Assembly (NCBI RefSeq): GCF_002158865.1
Contig: NZ_CP021455.1
Location: forward strand, 744,001-808,000
DNA from: Comamonas serinivorans
GTDB lineage: Bacteria; Pseudomonadota; Gammaproteobacteria; Burkholderiales; Burkholderiaceae_C
Length of the DNA stretch: 64,000 nucleotides
Direction: 5' to 3'
Of this stretch, positions 9,137 to 16,975 are shown piece by piece. The position numbers were made by a program, and so were the translations under genes. Position 1 is the first letter of the stretch. Each line of letters opens with the position of its first letter. The notes beneath the pieces are model-generated. The model had not been told where the DNA came from. It made no database searches and worked only from the letters and a program-made list of their open reading frames with translations.

Positions 9137-9211
9137 ATGTCTCGCGCCGCCGCTTCGTTTTACTTTTACTTTTGGTTCCCGGAATCCGGCGGACGGAAGC
9201 TGCGCGCGTAA
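9137..9211 (+). CDS. Aromatic leader peptide of the aroG attenuator
   Basis: A 24-codon open frame encodes MSRAAASFYFYFWFPESGGR and then KLRA. Seven consecutive aromatic codons (Phe-Tyr-Phe-Tyr-Phe-Trp-Phe) stand at positions 8-14. It ends 105 bases before a DAHP synthase gene and is followed by a GC-rich hairpin with eight T residues. Such a run of aromatic codons before an aromatic pathway gene is the mark of ribosome-mediated attenuation: shortage of Phe or Tyr stalls the ribosome and prevents termination. No Shine-Dalgarno sequence is seen upstream, so initiation may be leaderless. The peptide itself probably has no function after translation. Confidence 0.9.
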   Translation: MSRAAASFYFYFWFPESGGRKLRA

Positions 9212-9266
9212 ACGCAACACCAAATTCCCTCAAACCGCCGGATCCGCAAGACCGGCGGTTTTTTTT
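9184..9266 (+). promoter_or_regulatory. aroG attenuator: antiterminator and terminator hairpins
   Basis: The terminator stem AAACCGCCGG (9232-9241) pairs with CCGGCGGTTT (9252-9261) and runs into a T stretch ending at 9266. Inside the leader frame, ATCCGGCGG (9184-9192) is the exact reverse complement of CCGCCGGAT (9235-9243). It can therefore pair with the first terminator arm and block the terminator. A ribosome stalled on the aromatic codons at 9158-9178 would leave 9184-9192 free and favour read-through. A ribosome reaching the leader stop would cover it and favour termination. All pairings are read directly; the regulatory logic follows known amino-acid attenuators. Confidence 0.88.
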
Positions 9267-9316
9267 CGACCCGATTCCGAACCCCACCTCTTCCCTCCCT
9301 TCACAAGGACCGCACG

Positions 9317-10435
9317 ATGAGCACCAACCCCTATATCGATGCTTGGCAACACGCACCGCTGCAAACGAGCCAGACCGACGACCAACGCATCAAAGACATC
9401 ACCGTGCTCCCGCCTCCTGACCACTTGATTCGCTTCTTCCCGATTCGCGGCACCGCCGTCGAAAACCTGGTGCGCGACACCCGGGGCAGCATCGGCCGCA
9501 TCCTGAAGGGCGAAGACGATCGCCTGCTGGTGGTGATCGGTCCTTGCTCCATCCACGACCCCGAGGCGGCCATCGACTACGCGAAACGCCTGCTGCCGCT
9601 GCGCCAGCGCTTTGCCGACACACTGGAGGTCGTCATGCGCGTGTACTTCGAAAAACCGCGCACCACCGTGGGCTGGAAAGGCCTGATCAACGACCCTTAC
9701 CTGGATGGCAGCTTCCGCATCGACGAAGGCCTGCGCATCGCACGCCAGTTGCTGATCGACATCAACCGCCTGGGCCTGCCCGCGGGCAGCGAGTTCCTCG
9801 ACGTCATCTCGCCGCAGTACATCGGCGACCTGATCTCGTGGGGCGCCATCGGTGCGCGCACCACCGAGAGCCAGATCCACCGCGAACTGGCTTCTGGCCT
9901 GTCGGCGCCCATCGGCTTCAAGAACGGCACCGATGGCAACATCAAGATCGCGACCGACGCCATCCAGGCCGCCGCACGCGGCCACCACTTCCTGTCGGTG
10001 CAGAAGAACGGTCAGGTGGCCATCGTCCACACCAAGGGCAACCCGGATTGCCACGTCATCCTGCGCGGCGGCAAGACGCCCAACTACGATGCCGAGCACG
10101 TGACCGCCGCATGCACCGACCTGCAGGCCGCCAAGCTGCCGACCAAGCTGATGATCGACTGCAGCCACGCCAACTCGAGCAAGCAGCACGAGAAGCAGCT
10201 GGACGTGGCCGCCGACATCGGCCGCCAGATCGCCGGTGGCTCGCAGCAGATCTTCGGCGTCATGGTCGAAAGCCACATCGCAGCCGGCGCCCAGAAGTTC
10301 ACGCCGGGGCAGGACGAGGTGGCCAAGCTCACCTATGGCCAGAGCATCACCGATGCCTGCCTGGGCTGGGACGATTCGGTCCGCTTGCTGGAAGGCCTGG
10401 CCGACGCGGTGCGCACGCGCCGCGCCGCACGCTGA
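9317..10435 (+). CDS. aroG: 3-deoxy-7-phosphoheptulonate (DAHP) synthase, class I
   Basis: The 372-residue enzyme condenses phosphoenolpyruvate with erythrose 4-phosphate in the first step of the shikimate pathway. Class I alpha landmarks are present: VVIGPCSIHDPEAAIDYAKR near residue 74, YFEKPRTTVGWKGLINDP near 112, ARQLLIDINRLGLPAGSEFL near 140, GFKNGTDGNIKIATDAI near 198, the metal-site DCSHANSSK near 283 and GVMVESHIAAGAQ near 315. Upstream lie an aromatic leader peptide and attenuator, so expression should fall when Phe, Tyr or Trp tRNAs are charged. Which amino acid feeds back on the enzyme cannot be told with confidence. The symbol aroG is used in the generic sense. Confidence 0.95.
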   Translation: MSTNPYIDAWQHAPLQTSQTDDQRIKDITVLPPPDHLIRFFPIRGTAVENLVRDTRGSIGRILKGEDDRLLVVIGPCSIHDPEAAIDYAKRLLPLRQRFADTLEVVMRVYFEKPRTTVGWKGLINDPYLDGSFRIDEGLRIARQLLIDINRLGLPAGSEFLDVISPQYIGDLISWGAIGARTTESQIHRELASGLSAPIGFKNGTDGNIKIATDAIQAAARGHHFLSVQKNGQVAIVHTKGNPDCHVILRGGKTPNYDAEHVTAACTDLQAAKLPTKLMIDCSHANSSKQHEKQLDVAADIGRQIAGGSQQIFGVMVESHIAAGAQKFTPGQDEVAKLTYGQSITDACLGWDDSVRLLEGLADAVRTRRAAR

Positions 10436-10526
10436 GCCTGGCGGACGCCCCGGCCAGGTGACGGATTTGGGCGGCCACGCCGGCCCAGCCGCGTCAGCAG
10501 GTTGGCCTCATTCATCAAATTGACGC

Positions 10527-10563
10527 AAAATATCGTCTGAATCAGCGAGTTAGATGATATTTT
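10527..10563. repeat. AT-rich inverted repeat upstream of the NlpC/P60 gene
   Basis: AAAATATC (10527-10534) and GATATTTT (10556-10563) form the outer arms of an inverted repeat extending inward as GTCT / AGAT. The spacer is 22 bases. It is strikingly AT-rich for this genome and lies just upstream of the lipoprotein start. It could be an operator or part of the promoter region. It does not share the GTATGG arms of the 50-bp family. Confidence 0.5.
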
Positions 10564-10581
10564 GAATGCAAGAGGTGAAGC

Positions 10582-11259
10582 ATGGGGATGGTGGATGAAG
10601 CGCATCCAGGGCACATGCGCCCGGCCAGCCTGGGCCGGGCCAGCGAAGCGGGGGTGTCGACGGTGAGCGCGGCGACCGCAGCCGTGCCCTCGCGCCGGCG
10701 CCTGCTGGGCTGGACGGCCGTGGCCAGCGCGACCTTGCTGGCGGCCTGCAGCAGTCCGCCTCACCGCTCGCCCAGTGCGTCGTCGTCGAGCGGGTCTGGC
10801 CGCACGGCCAGTGCGCCGTTGCGCCAGGCCAGCCCGGTGCCGCCCAGCGGGACGCCGCTGGCCCTCAACCCAAACAGCCGGGAAGGGGCGCTGGCCCGGG
10901 CGCTGCTGGTCATCAACACACCCTACACCTATGGGGGCAACAACCCCGATGGCGGCTTTGACTGCAGCGGCCTGGTGCACTACGTGATGAGCGCCGAAGG
11001 CAACAAGCGGCTGCCCCGCACCACCGCGCAGTGGGCGGCCGCCAGCCGGCCCATCGACAACGCGGCGCTCCAGCGCGGCGACCTGGTGTTTTTCAACACC
11101 TCGGGCGCGCGCTTTTCGCACATGGGCATCTACGTGGGCGATGGCAAATTCGTGCATGCGCCATCCACCGGTGGCACCGTGCGCCTGCAAAACCTCACCG
11201 ATCGCTATTTCGCGCAGCGCTTCACCGGCGCGCGCACCGTGTTCGCGGATGGCGGATGA
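10582..11259 (+). CDS. NlpC/P60 cell-wall hydrolase lipoprotein
   Basis: This is a secreted cysteine peptidase of the NlpC/P60 family that cuts peptidoglycan stem peptides. The catalytic cysteine is in NPDGGFDCSGLVHYVM, the histidine in RFSHMGIYVGDGKFVHAP, and GDLVFF lies between, all in the usual order. The N-terminus has SRRRLLGWTAVASATLLAAC, a lipobox preceded by a twin-arginine-like stretch. The long lead of about 55 residues before the lipobox Cys suggests the real start is later, perhaps the GTG at 10654. The linker after the Cys is Ser-rich and low-complexity. It stands alone between aroG and the convergent DUF1266 operon. Confidence 0.88.
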   Translation: MGMVDEAHPGHMRPASLGRASEAGVSTVSAATAAVPSRRRLLGWTAVASATLLAACSSPPHRSPSASSSSGSGRTASAPLRQASPVPPSGTPLALNPNSREGALARALLVINTPYTYGGNNPDGGFDCSGLVHYVMSAEGNKRLPRTTAQWAAASRPIDNAALQRGDLVFFNTSGARFSHMGIYVGDGKFVHAPSTGGTVRLQNLTDRYFAQRFTGARTVFADGG

Positions 11260-11322
11260 GGTCTCGTCCCTTCACCGCTTCAAGAGGTGAGGTGAGCGTT
11301 GGCGGACGGGACCGCGCAAGGC

Positions 11323-12054
11323 CTACCGGCCCTCATCCCAGCGCCATTTGCCCCACGGGTGCCAGCCTGCTTGCAGCCACTTGGCGAGGTCGGCGTCCTG
11401 GATGCGGTGGCCCAGCGCATCGCTGCGGCCGGCGTCCACCCATTGGTTGCGGCCGCGCACGTAGGCGTGCGCGAAGTCGTCCCAGCTGCTGAAGCAGTCC
11501 CGCGCGCGTGAGGCATTGAGCGCCAGCACCTCCCACTGCAGCGCTTCGTCGATCCAGCCCAGCAGCGCGGCACAGCGCACGAAGAACGCCGCGCGGGCGC
11601 AGGCAAAGGCCATGGCGTCGCGCGGGGCGTCCGCCGGCGTGAGCTGGTCCAGGTCCTGGCTGAACCAGCGCGTTTTCACGAGGCGAGGCAGCTGCTGGTG
11701 GATGGCCGACTCCGACAGGTCGGTGCGCAGGCCGAAATGGTGCAGCGTGAGCGGGCGCAGCAACTGCACCAGGCCATCGTCGAGCTGCATGAGCGGCCGG
11801 TCGGCGAAGCCGCCCGCCACCGCGTGAAAGGCCATGGGGTGGGCCAGCGCCAGGGCGTGGTTGCGGTCGCGCGCCAGGCGGTAGTCGGCGGTCCGGCCGG
11901 CCTTGCGCCGGGCGGCGCGGCGCTTGCGCCAGGGCGAAAGCGCCCACTTCAGCAGGTAGACCAGCCCCAGCAGCAGCGCGAACACCACCAGGCCTGCGCC
12001 ACCGCCCAGCTTCACGCAGGCCGAGGCCACGAAGAGCCACATCCACCACTTCAT
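11323..12054 (-). CDS. DUF1266-type protein with N-terminal membrane helix
   Basis: The 243-residue protein begins with a hydrophobic helix (MKWWMWLFVASACVKLGGGA then VVFALLLGLVYLLKWAL) followed by a very basic stretch. The soluble C-terminal domain shows MAFACARAAFFVRCAALLGW, DEALQWEVLALNASRARDCF and SSWDDFAHAYVRGRNQW, the Trp- and Asp-rich pattern of DUF1266 domains, whose function is unknown. The ATG at 12054 overlaps the stop of the upstream PcfJ-like gene as ATGA, so translation is coupled. This chooses the start over longer readings. It is the last gene of a three-gene operon with a TPR protein. Confidence 0.72.
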   Translation of the reverse strand: MKWWMWLFVASACVKLGGGAGLVVFALLLGLVYLLKWALSPWRKRRAARRKAGRTADYRLARDRNHALALAHPMAFHAVAGGFADRPLMQLDDGLVQLLRPLTLHHFGLRTDLSESAIHQQLPRLVKTRWFSQDLDQLTPADAPRDAMAFACARAAFFVRCAALLGWIDEALQWEVLALNASRARDCFSSWDDFAHAYVRGRNQWVDAGRSDALGHRIQDADLAKWLQAGWHPWGKWRWDEGR

Positions 12055-13220
12055 GGACGCGCTCCGGCTCGGGCCGCGACCACGCCCGCCAGCTGCAGGG
12101 TTTGGGCCAGGGCGCCGTCCGCCGGGGCCAGCACCTGGTCCGGCGTGCGCGCTGCGCTCAGCCACTGCACCAGCGGGCTGGGCGCGATCACGCGGGCCAG
12201 CTTGTCCGGGTGACGCGCGAACAGCGCGAGTTGGTCGGCCTCGCCGGTGACGTCCGCGACGCGGGTCCAGCCGCTGGGCAGGCGCACCAGGTCGATGGCC
12301 AGCGCATCGTGGGGCGTGGCCTCGCAGGTGTTCAGCGACTGCAGGAAGGCCAGCACGTCGGCGTGGTACTTGGCCACGGGTGGGCGGTTCTGTTTGCCCT
12401 TGATCTGCTCGACTTCGAGGCGGCCATCGGGCTTGACCAGTGCGCTGAGCGTGATGCGGGGCTGGCTGTGGTCCGGCCCCGCGCGGTAGCTGAACAGGCG
12501 CATGCGGCCTTGTTCGCAGGCGGCGGCGTAGTGCTCGCCATAGCCGCCGGTGAGTTTGCGCCGGTTGCCGAACTGGCCCACGCAGTGGCGCATGCACTGG
12601 CTTTCGTAGGCCAGCTCTTCCCGCAACTGGGGCGAATCGGGCCGCAGCTCGACGAAGGCGCCGCCGCCCTCGGGCGCCTGCCAGAGCAGGCGGATGGCCT
12701 GCGGCTGGTGGTTGCGCCAGCCCGCCAGTTGCCGGGCTTCAAAGGCCTGGTGCTCGGCCTCCCATTGCGCCAGCGCCTGCAGGGCGTTGACGCGCATGAG
12801 CTTGCCGGCCAGCGGCGTGCCCGCGCGCGTCGACAGGAACTCCACCAGGCGCAGCTCCGCCTCGCGAACCGGCGCCGATTCGGGGTCGATCCAGTGAATG
12901 TTACTCTGGGGTATGGGCGAATTGCCGTTGTCTTGCAAACGAGATTTGATCCATACTGGGATGTTGATCCCCAGAAGACGCTGCGCCGTGTCCAAGCTGT
13001 CCAGCCGCTGCATGGCGGGCGCCTCGGCCTGCAGGTTGCCCACGACGAAGCGGTAGAAGTGGCTGCGCAGCCACGCGGCCACGTCGGCGCTGTCGCCGCG
13101 CGCGGCGCTGCGGCGCACGATGGCCGCCTTGATGTCGGGCGCGTTCGCCACGTCGCGGGCGCCATAGGTTTGCGCGCCGGCTGGCCCATCGGCGGGGCGC
13201 GGTGAGGCCGGGCTGTTCAC
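12051..13220 (-). CDS. PcfJ-like domain protein carrying an in-frame 50-bp element
   Basis: The 389-residue protein has a central-to-C-terminal segment ESQCMRHCVGQFGNRR, followed by RMRLFSYRAGPDHSQPRITL and EVEQIKGKQNRPP. This resembles PcfJ-like domains (MxHCVGxY...S.R....P..TLE), which occur on conjugative plasmids and in many chromosomes without a known activity. The start is a GTG at 13220 that overlaps the upstream TPR stop as GTGA; the downstream stop overlaps the next start as ATGA. A copy of the dispersed palindrome lies inside the frame and encodes about 16 residues (VWIKSRLQDNGNSPIP) in the N-terminal third without breaking it. The assignment to PcfJ is by eye and tentative. Confidence 0.6.
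   Translation of the reverse strand: MNSPASPRPADGPAGAQTYGARDVANAPDIKAAIVRRSAARGDSADVAAWLRSHFYRFVVGNLQAEAPAMQRLDSLDTAQRLLGINIPVWIKSRLQDNGNSPIPQSNIHWIDPESAPVREAELRLVEFLSTRAGTPLAGKLMRVNALQALAQWEAEHQAFEARQLAGWRNHQPQAIRLLWQAPEGGGAFVELRPDSPQLREELAYESQCMRHCVGQFGNRRKLTGGYGEHYAAACEQGRMRLFSYRAGPDHSQPRITLSALVKPDGRLEVEQIKGKQNRPPVAKYHADVLAFLQSLNTCEATPHDALAIDLVRLPSGWTRVADVTGEADQLALFARHPDKLARVIAPSPLVQWLSAARTPDQVLAPADGALAQTLQLAGVVAARAGARP
12909..12958. repeat. 50-bp palindromic element, copy 4 (inside a coding sequence)
   Basis: Outer arms GTATGG and CCATAC and an inner CCGTT with AACG keep the family architecture and the exact 50-base length. It is the only copy well inside a gene: it is read through by the PcfJ-like protein on the minus strand and encodes VWIKSRLQDNGNSPIP. 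Confidence 0.85.
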
Positions 13221-15559
13221 AGCCAGCGACGCCAGAAGGGCTTGGCTTTGCGCACCGCTTCCCGGGCCTTGTCGATGGCGCTCAGTGCATGGGTGCGGGC
13301 TTCTTCCATGTCGAGCTCGGGGTCGAACACGGCGACGGCGCGCTCGTAGGTTTCCAGGGCCAGCTGGGCCTGGCCGGCATCCAGCAGGCCATCGCCCAGG
13401 CGGCGCAGGCCCCAGGTGCGGCCGCAGGCCATCAGCTCGGGGCGGATGGCCTGCATGCGCGCCAGGGCGTCGTCGGGTTTGCTGCGGTACAGGTAGTCCA
13501 GCATGGAGGCCTCGCAGCCCAGCAGCCAGGGGCGGTTCTCCTGCAGCTCGCTGTCGGGCTGCTGGGTGCGCCATTGCCGCAGCCGGTCCAGCCAGATCTC
13601 GATCTCGTGGCCGCGGTTGATGTGCTGCAGCGCCCAGGCCACGTTGCTGAAGTAGCTGTTGGGGTCATGCCGGCCAAAGCCGTGGTCCTGCGCGTAGTGC
13701 CACAGCTGCTCGGCGGCCTCGACGAACTCGGCATGGCGATCAAGTTTGTACAGGCACCACATGGCGCCCAGCTTGTGCTCGGCGAAGGGGCTGGCCGCCA
13801 GGCCTTTGCGGTGCAGCGCCAGCGCCTCTTCGGTGCGGTCGGTCCCCGTGCGGTAGGCGATGGCCAGGTTGTTGCAGTTCATCGAGTAGGTGTGGATGTC
13901 GCCATCGCGCACGTGCCCCTCACCGGTGGCGAAGAACGCCTCGAACTGCATCAGCGCGCGCTCGTAGTAGCGCGTGCTCAAGGCGTCCAGCGCGTCGCTG
14001 GGGAAGGCCTCGCGCTGGGCGTCGGTCAGCGCCAGCTGGTCCATCACTGTGTCGGGATCGGACAGCGTCACGCCCAGCGCGTAACTCCAGTTGCCGCTGT
14101 TGGCTTCGACGAAGCGTTGGTTCATCGCCTGCGCGCTGCCCAGCACCTGCATGCGCGTGTACCAGAGATCGAGGGCGCAGTCCGAGTTCGCCAGGTCGGG
14201 GATGTCGAGCAGGCGTTCGAGCTTGGGCAGGGCTTGCGCGAGCTGACCCTCGCGGCGCAGCAAGCGGCCTTCCAACACCGCCAGGGCCGGGTGGTTGGGC
14301 AGCAGCGCGTTGGCATGGCTGATCAGGTGGCGTGTGGCCTGGTCGGCGTCGTCATGGCCCAGGGTCTGCAGGTCGTGCGGGCTCAAATCGCCTTCGAAGG
14401 CCGCTGCGGCCAGCGCCAGGGTCCACAGGCCGGCGTGGTCGCTGGGGATGGCCAGTTGCCGGTGCGCGAGGGTCACCGCGTGCGCCCCCGACGGTTCGCG
14501 CTGGTTCCAGCAGGCATCCAGCGCCAGCCGGGCGGCCTCGGCCTCCTGGTCGCAGGCCATGAGCCAGTCCATCAGGGTGACGGTGAAGGCATCGTCGTTG
14601 TCGCTCGTCAGCAGGAACCGGCCGCGCCGCGCCGCGGCCAGGGCGCCCGCGCGATTGCCTTGTGCCCAGCACGACGTGGCCTGCAGGCGCGCCAGGCGCA
14701 CGGACAGGTCGCGCAGCCGCGCCGGGTTGGGATTCGGCCCCAGGGCTTGCCGGGCCCGTTCATCCACCAGGGCCTGGGTGTCGGGCGCCAGCCGCACCAG
14801 GTCCGGAGCCAGCCGCAGCCAGTCGTCTTCGTCCACATCCTGCCCGGCAGCGGGGTGGGCCAGGGTCTGGGCGGCCTTGAGCGCGAGCTGCTGGGCCTGG
14901 GCCGCTTCGCCGCGCAGCTCTGCCGTCAGGGCCAGGCTCAGCTGCAGCGCGGCGTCGTCGTAGGTGCGCCAGGCCTGGCGCTCCGGCAGTTGCACGTGCA
15001 AGGCATGCAGTTCGCGGGCACAGCGCTCGTGGATGTCCGCTTGGCGGGCCAGGCGGGCGTCGTTCATCAGACCGGACCAGCGGTGGCGGGTGAGGTGCTC
15101 GGGACGGTCCGGCTGGCGGCTGGCGGCACCGATGCCGTCCGCGGCGGCCTCGAACAGCGCCGCCAGCTGCGCGGGCGGGGTGTCGGCTTGCTGCACCGCA
15201 GCCTCCACGCGCCACAGGGCGCACATTTCCACGATGTCCGGGTGATCGCCCGGTGGCCGCTCGCTCAGCAGCGCGGGTTCGTGCGCGTCGATGGCCGCTT
15301 GCGCCCGGGCCGGTTGCTCCAGCCACAGCCAGATGCGGAACAGACGCTCGAGGACGGAGAGGTCCGCCGGGGCCAGGGTTCGCGAACTCAGCAGGGCGCA
15401 GGCATCGGCCCGGGCCTGGATCTCTTGCGCCTCGTTCAGCTCGGGGTGTTCGTCGTCGTCACCCGGGTTCAGGTTGTCGCCGCGCGCCACGGCGATCACC
15501 TGATCGAGGAAAGCGTCCAGGGCATCGTCGCGCAGGACATCGGCGTTGGTGGTGGTCAT
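13217..15559 (-). CDS. Large tetratricopeptide-repeat-like protein
   Basis: The 780-residue, helix-rich, acidic protein lacks a signal peptide or membrane segment. The C-terminal two thirds contain TPR-like helix pairs such as NNLAIAYRTGTDRTEEALAL, HKLGAMWCLYKLDRHAEFVE, SYFSNVAWALQHINRGHEIE and RLGDGLLDAGQAQLALETYE. TPR proteins are scaffolds for protein contacts, and no enzyme domain is visible. The start at 15559 (MTTTNADVLRDD) has GGGAGAAC about six bases upstream. It heads an operon in which the following PcfJ-like and DUF1266 genes are joined by GTGA and ATGA overlaps. The three proteins are therefore likely made in fixed ratio, though their joint role is unknown. Confidence 0.75.
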   Translation of the reverse strand: MTTTNADVLRDDALDAFLDQVIAVARGDNLNPGDDDEHPELNEAQEIQARADACALLSSRTLAPADLSVLERLFRIWLWLEQPARAQAAIDAHEPALLSERPPGDHPDIVEMCALWRVEAAVQQADTPPAQLAALFEAAADGIGAASRQPDRPEHLTRHRWSGLMNDARLARQADIHERCARELHALHVQLPERQAWRTYDDAALQLSLALTAELRGEAAQAQQLALKAAQTLAHPAAGQDVDEDDWLRLAPDLVRLAPDTQALVDERARQALGPNPNPARLRDLSVRLARLQATSCWAQGNRAGALAAARRGRFLLTSDNDDAFTVTLMDWLMACDQEAEAARLALDACWNQREPSGAHAVTLAHRQLAIPSDHAGLWTLALAAAAFEGDLSPHDLQTLGHDDADQATRHLISHANALLPNHPALAVLEGRLLRREGQLAQALPKLERLLDIPDLANSDCALDLWYTRMQVLGSAQAMNQRFVEANSGNWSYALGVTLSDPDTVMDQLALTDAQREAFPSDALDALSTRYYERALMQFEAFFATGEGHVRDGDIHTYSMNCNNLAIAYRTGTDRTEEALALHRKGLAASPFAEHKLGAMWCLYKLDRHAEFVEAAEQLWHYAQDHGFGRHDPNSYFSNVAWALQHINRGHEIEIWLDRLRQWRTQQPDSELQENRPWLLGCEASMLDYLYRSKPDDALARMQAIRPELMACGRTWGLRRLGDGLLDAGQAQLALETYERAVAVFDPELDMEEARTHALSAIDKAREAVRKAKPFWRRWL

Positions 15560-15703
15560 GTGTGTTCTCCCGGCGAAGATGCTAACGCCTGCGCCGTCGC
15601 AGGCGTGCGACACTTTGGCCGCTGCCGGCAGCCCGCGGCGCATCCCTCCGCACACCCCTCGTGGTCCGCCGGTTCGCTTTGGCTGTCCACCGCCCTGACA
15701 CCC

Positions 15704-16894
15704 ATGTCCGACATGCCCCGTCACCCGCTTGCCCTGGCCCTGGCGCTCTCGCTGGGGGCTGCCGTGGCGCTGGGCATCACGCGCTTTGCCTATGGGCTGC
15801 TGCTGCCGGCCATGCGCGACGACCTGGGCTGGTCCTACCTGCTGGCCGGCGCCATGAACACGGGCAACGCCGTGGGCTACTTCGTCGGCGCGCTGGCCAC
15901 CGCCGCGCTGGTGCGGCGCCTGGGGGTCTGGCGGCTGCTGATGCTGGGCATGGTGCTGGCGGCGGTGTTCATGCTGCTGGCCGGCTGGACCACCGAGACC
16001 GCCGCCTGGATGGGGCTGCGGGTGCTGGCCGGCGCCGCCAGCGCCTGGGTGTTCATCACGGGCGGCGTGCTGGCCGCCCGGCTGGGGGCGCAGGTGCCGG
16101 CCCAGGCCGGCTTCCTCATCGGGCTGTATTACGGCGGCACGGGTCTGGGCATTGCGCTGTCGGCCTGGCTGGTGCCGGTGGCCATGGGCCTGGCGCAGGC
16201 CCAGGGGGCCGCGCACACCTGGCAATGGCCGTGGTGGTGGCTGGGGCTGGCCTGCCTGCTCGCCGCCGGTGTGCTGGCCTGGCCCGCGCGGGTGCTGGCG
16301 GCGGACGTGACCGGTGGCGGAGCCGGCGTGCCGGCCGGGCTGGCGTGGCGCGATGTCTGCTTTGGCCTGGCGGGCTATGGCCTGTTCGGCGCCGGCTACA
16401 TCGGCTACATGACCTTCATCGTGGCGCTGCTGCGCGAGCAGGGCCTGTCAGGCCCGCAGATCACGGGCTTTTACGCGGCGCTGGGCCTGGCGGTGCTGGC
16501 CTCGTCGCGCATCTGGGCGCGCATGCTCGATCACTTCAAAGGGGGCGAGTCGCTGGCCATCTTGAACGCGGTGCTGGCCGTGGTGACCGTGCTGCCGGTC
16601 GTGACGCGCGCGCTGCCCGTGGTGTTCGCCTCGGGCCTGGTGTTTGGTGCCGTGTTCCTGTCGGTGGTGGCGTCCACCACGGCGTTGGTGCGGCACAACC
16701 TGCCGCCCGCGGCCTGGACGGCGGGCATCAGCGCCTTCACCACCGTGTTCGCGCTGGGGCAGATCGTCGGCCCCGTGGTGGTGGGCTGGGTCGTCGATGG
16801 TCCCGGCGGGTTGCAGCGCGGGCTGCTGGTGTCGGCCGCCTTGCTGCTGGCGGCGGCCGTGCTGGCCTCGCGCCAAAAGGCTTTGGTACGCTGA
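15704..16894 (+). CDS. MFS transporter, YbfB/YjiJ type
   Basis: The 396-residue protein has about twelve transmembrane helices. The N-terminal ALGITRFAYGLLLPAMRDDL, GWSYLLAGAMNTGNAVGYFV and ALATAALVRRLGVWRLLMLG match the YbfB/YjiJ branch of the major facilitator superfamily, whose substrates are mostly unknown. The central loop is short (about residues 195-210). The ATG at 15704 puts the first helix ten residues in. It diverges from the TPR operon, leaving about 145 bases for two promoters. Downstream it converges on a LysR gene with a palindromic element between. Confidence 0.85.
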   Translation: MSDMPRHPLALALALSLGAAVALGITRFAYGLLLPAMRDDLGWSYLLAGAMNTGNAVGYFVGALATAALVRRLGVWRLLMLGMVLAAVFMLLAGWTTETAAWMGLRVLAGAASAWVFITGGVLAARLGAQVPAQAGFLIGLYYGGTGLGIALSAWLVPVAMGLAQAQGAAHTWQWPWWWLGLACLLAAGVLAWPARVLAADVTGGGAGVPAGLAWRDVCFGLAGYGLFGAGYIGYMTFIVALLREQGLSGPQITGFYAALGLAVLASSRIWARMLDHFKGGESLAILNAVLAVVTVLPVVTRALPVVFASGLVFGAVFLSVVASTTALVRHNLPPAAWTAGISAFTTVFALGQIVGPVVVGWVVDGPGGLQRGLLVSAALLLAAAVLASRQKALVR

Positions 16895-16906
16895 CGAATC
16901 ATGGGG

Positions 16907-16956
16907 CAGTATGGTCATGCTGCCGATGATTGAAAAACGGAAACAGGGTCATACTG
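16907..16956. repeat. 50-bp palindromic element, copy 5
   Basis: Outer arms GGCAGTATG and CATACTGCC are complementary over 9 bp, two bases beyond the 50-base core. The inner arms are weak (CTGCCG with CGG..CAG). It sits between the convergent MFS and LysR genes. Confidence 0.85.
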
Positions 16957-16975
16957 CCTCGTGGGTTGAGGACGC

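Noticed and set aside
13202..16894. A 1230-residue plus-strand open frame ending in the MFS protein
   Set aside because: Its first 830 codons are the reverse shadow of the TPR gene. Only the part from 15704 looks like protein, with MFS helices.
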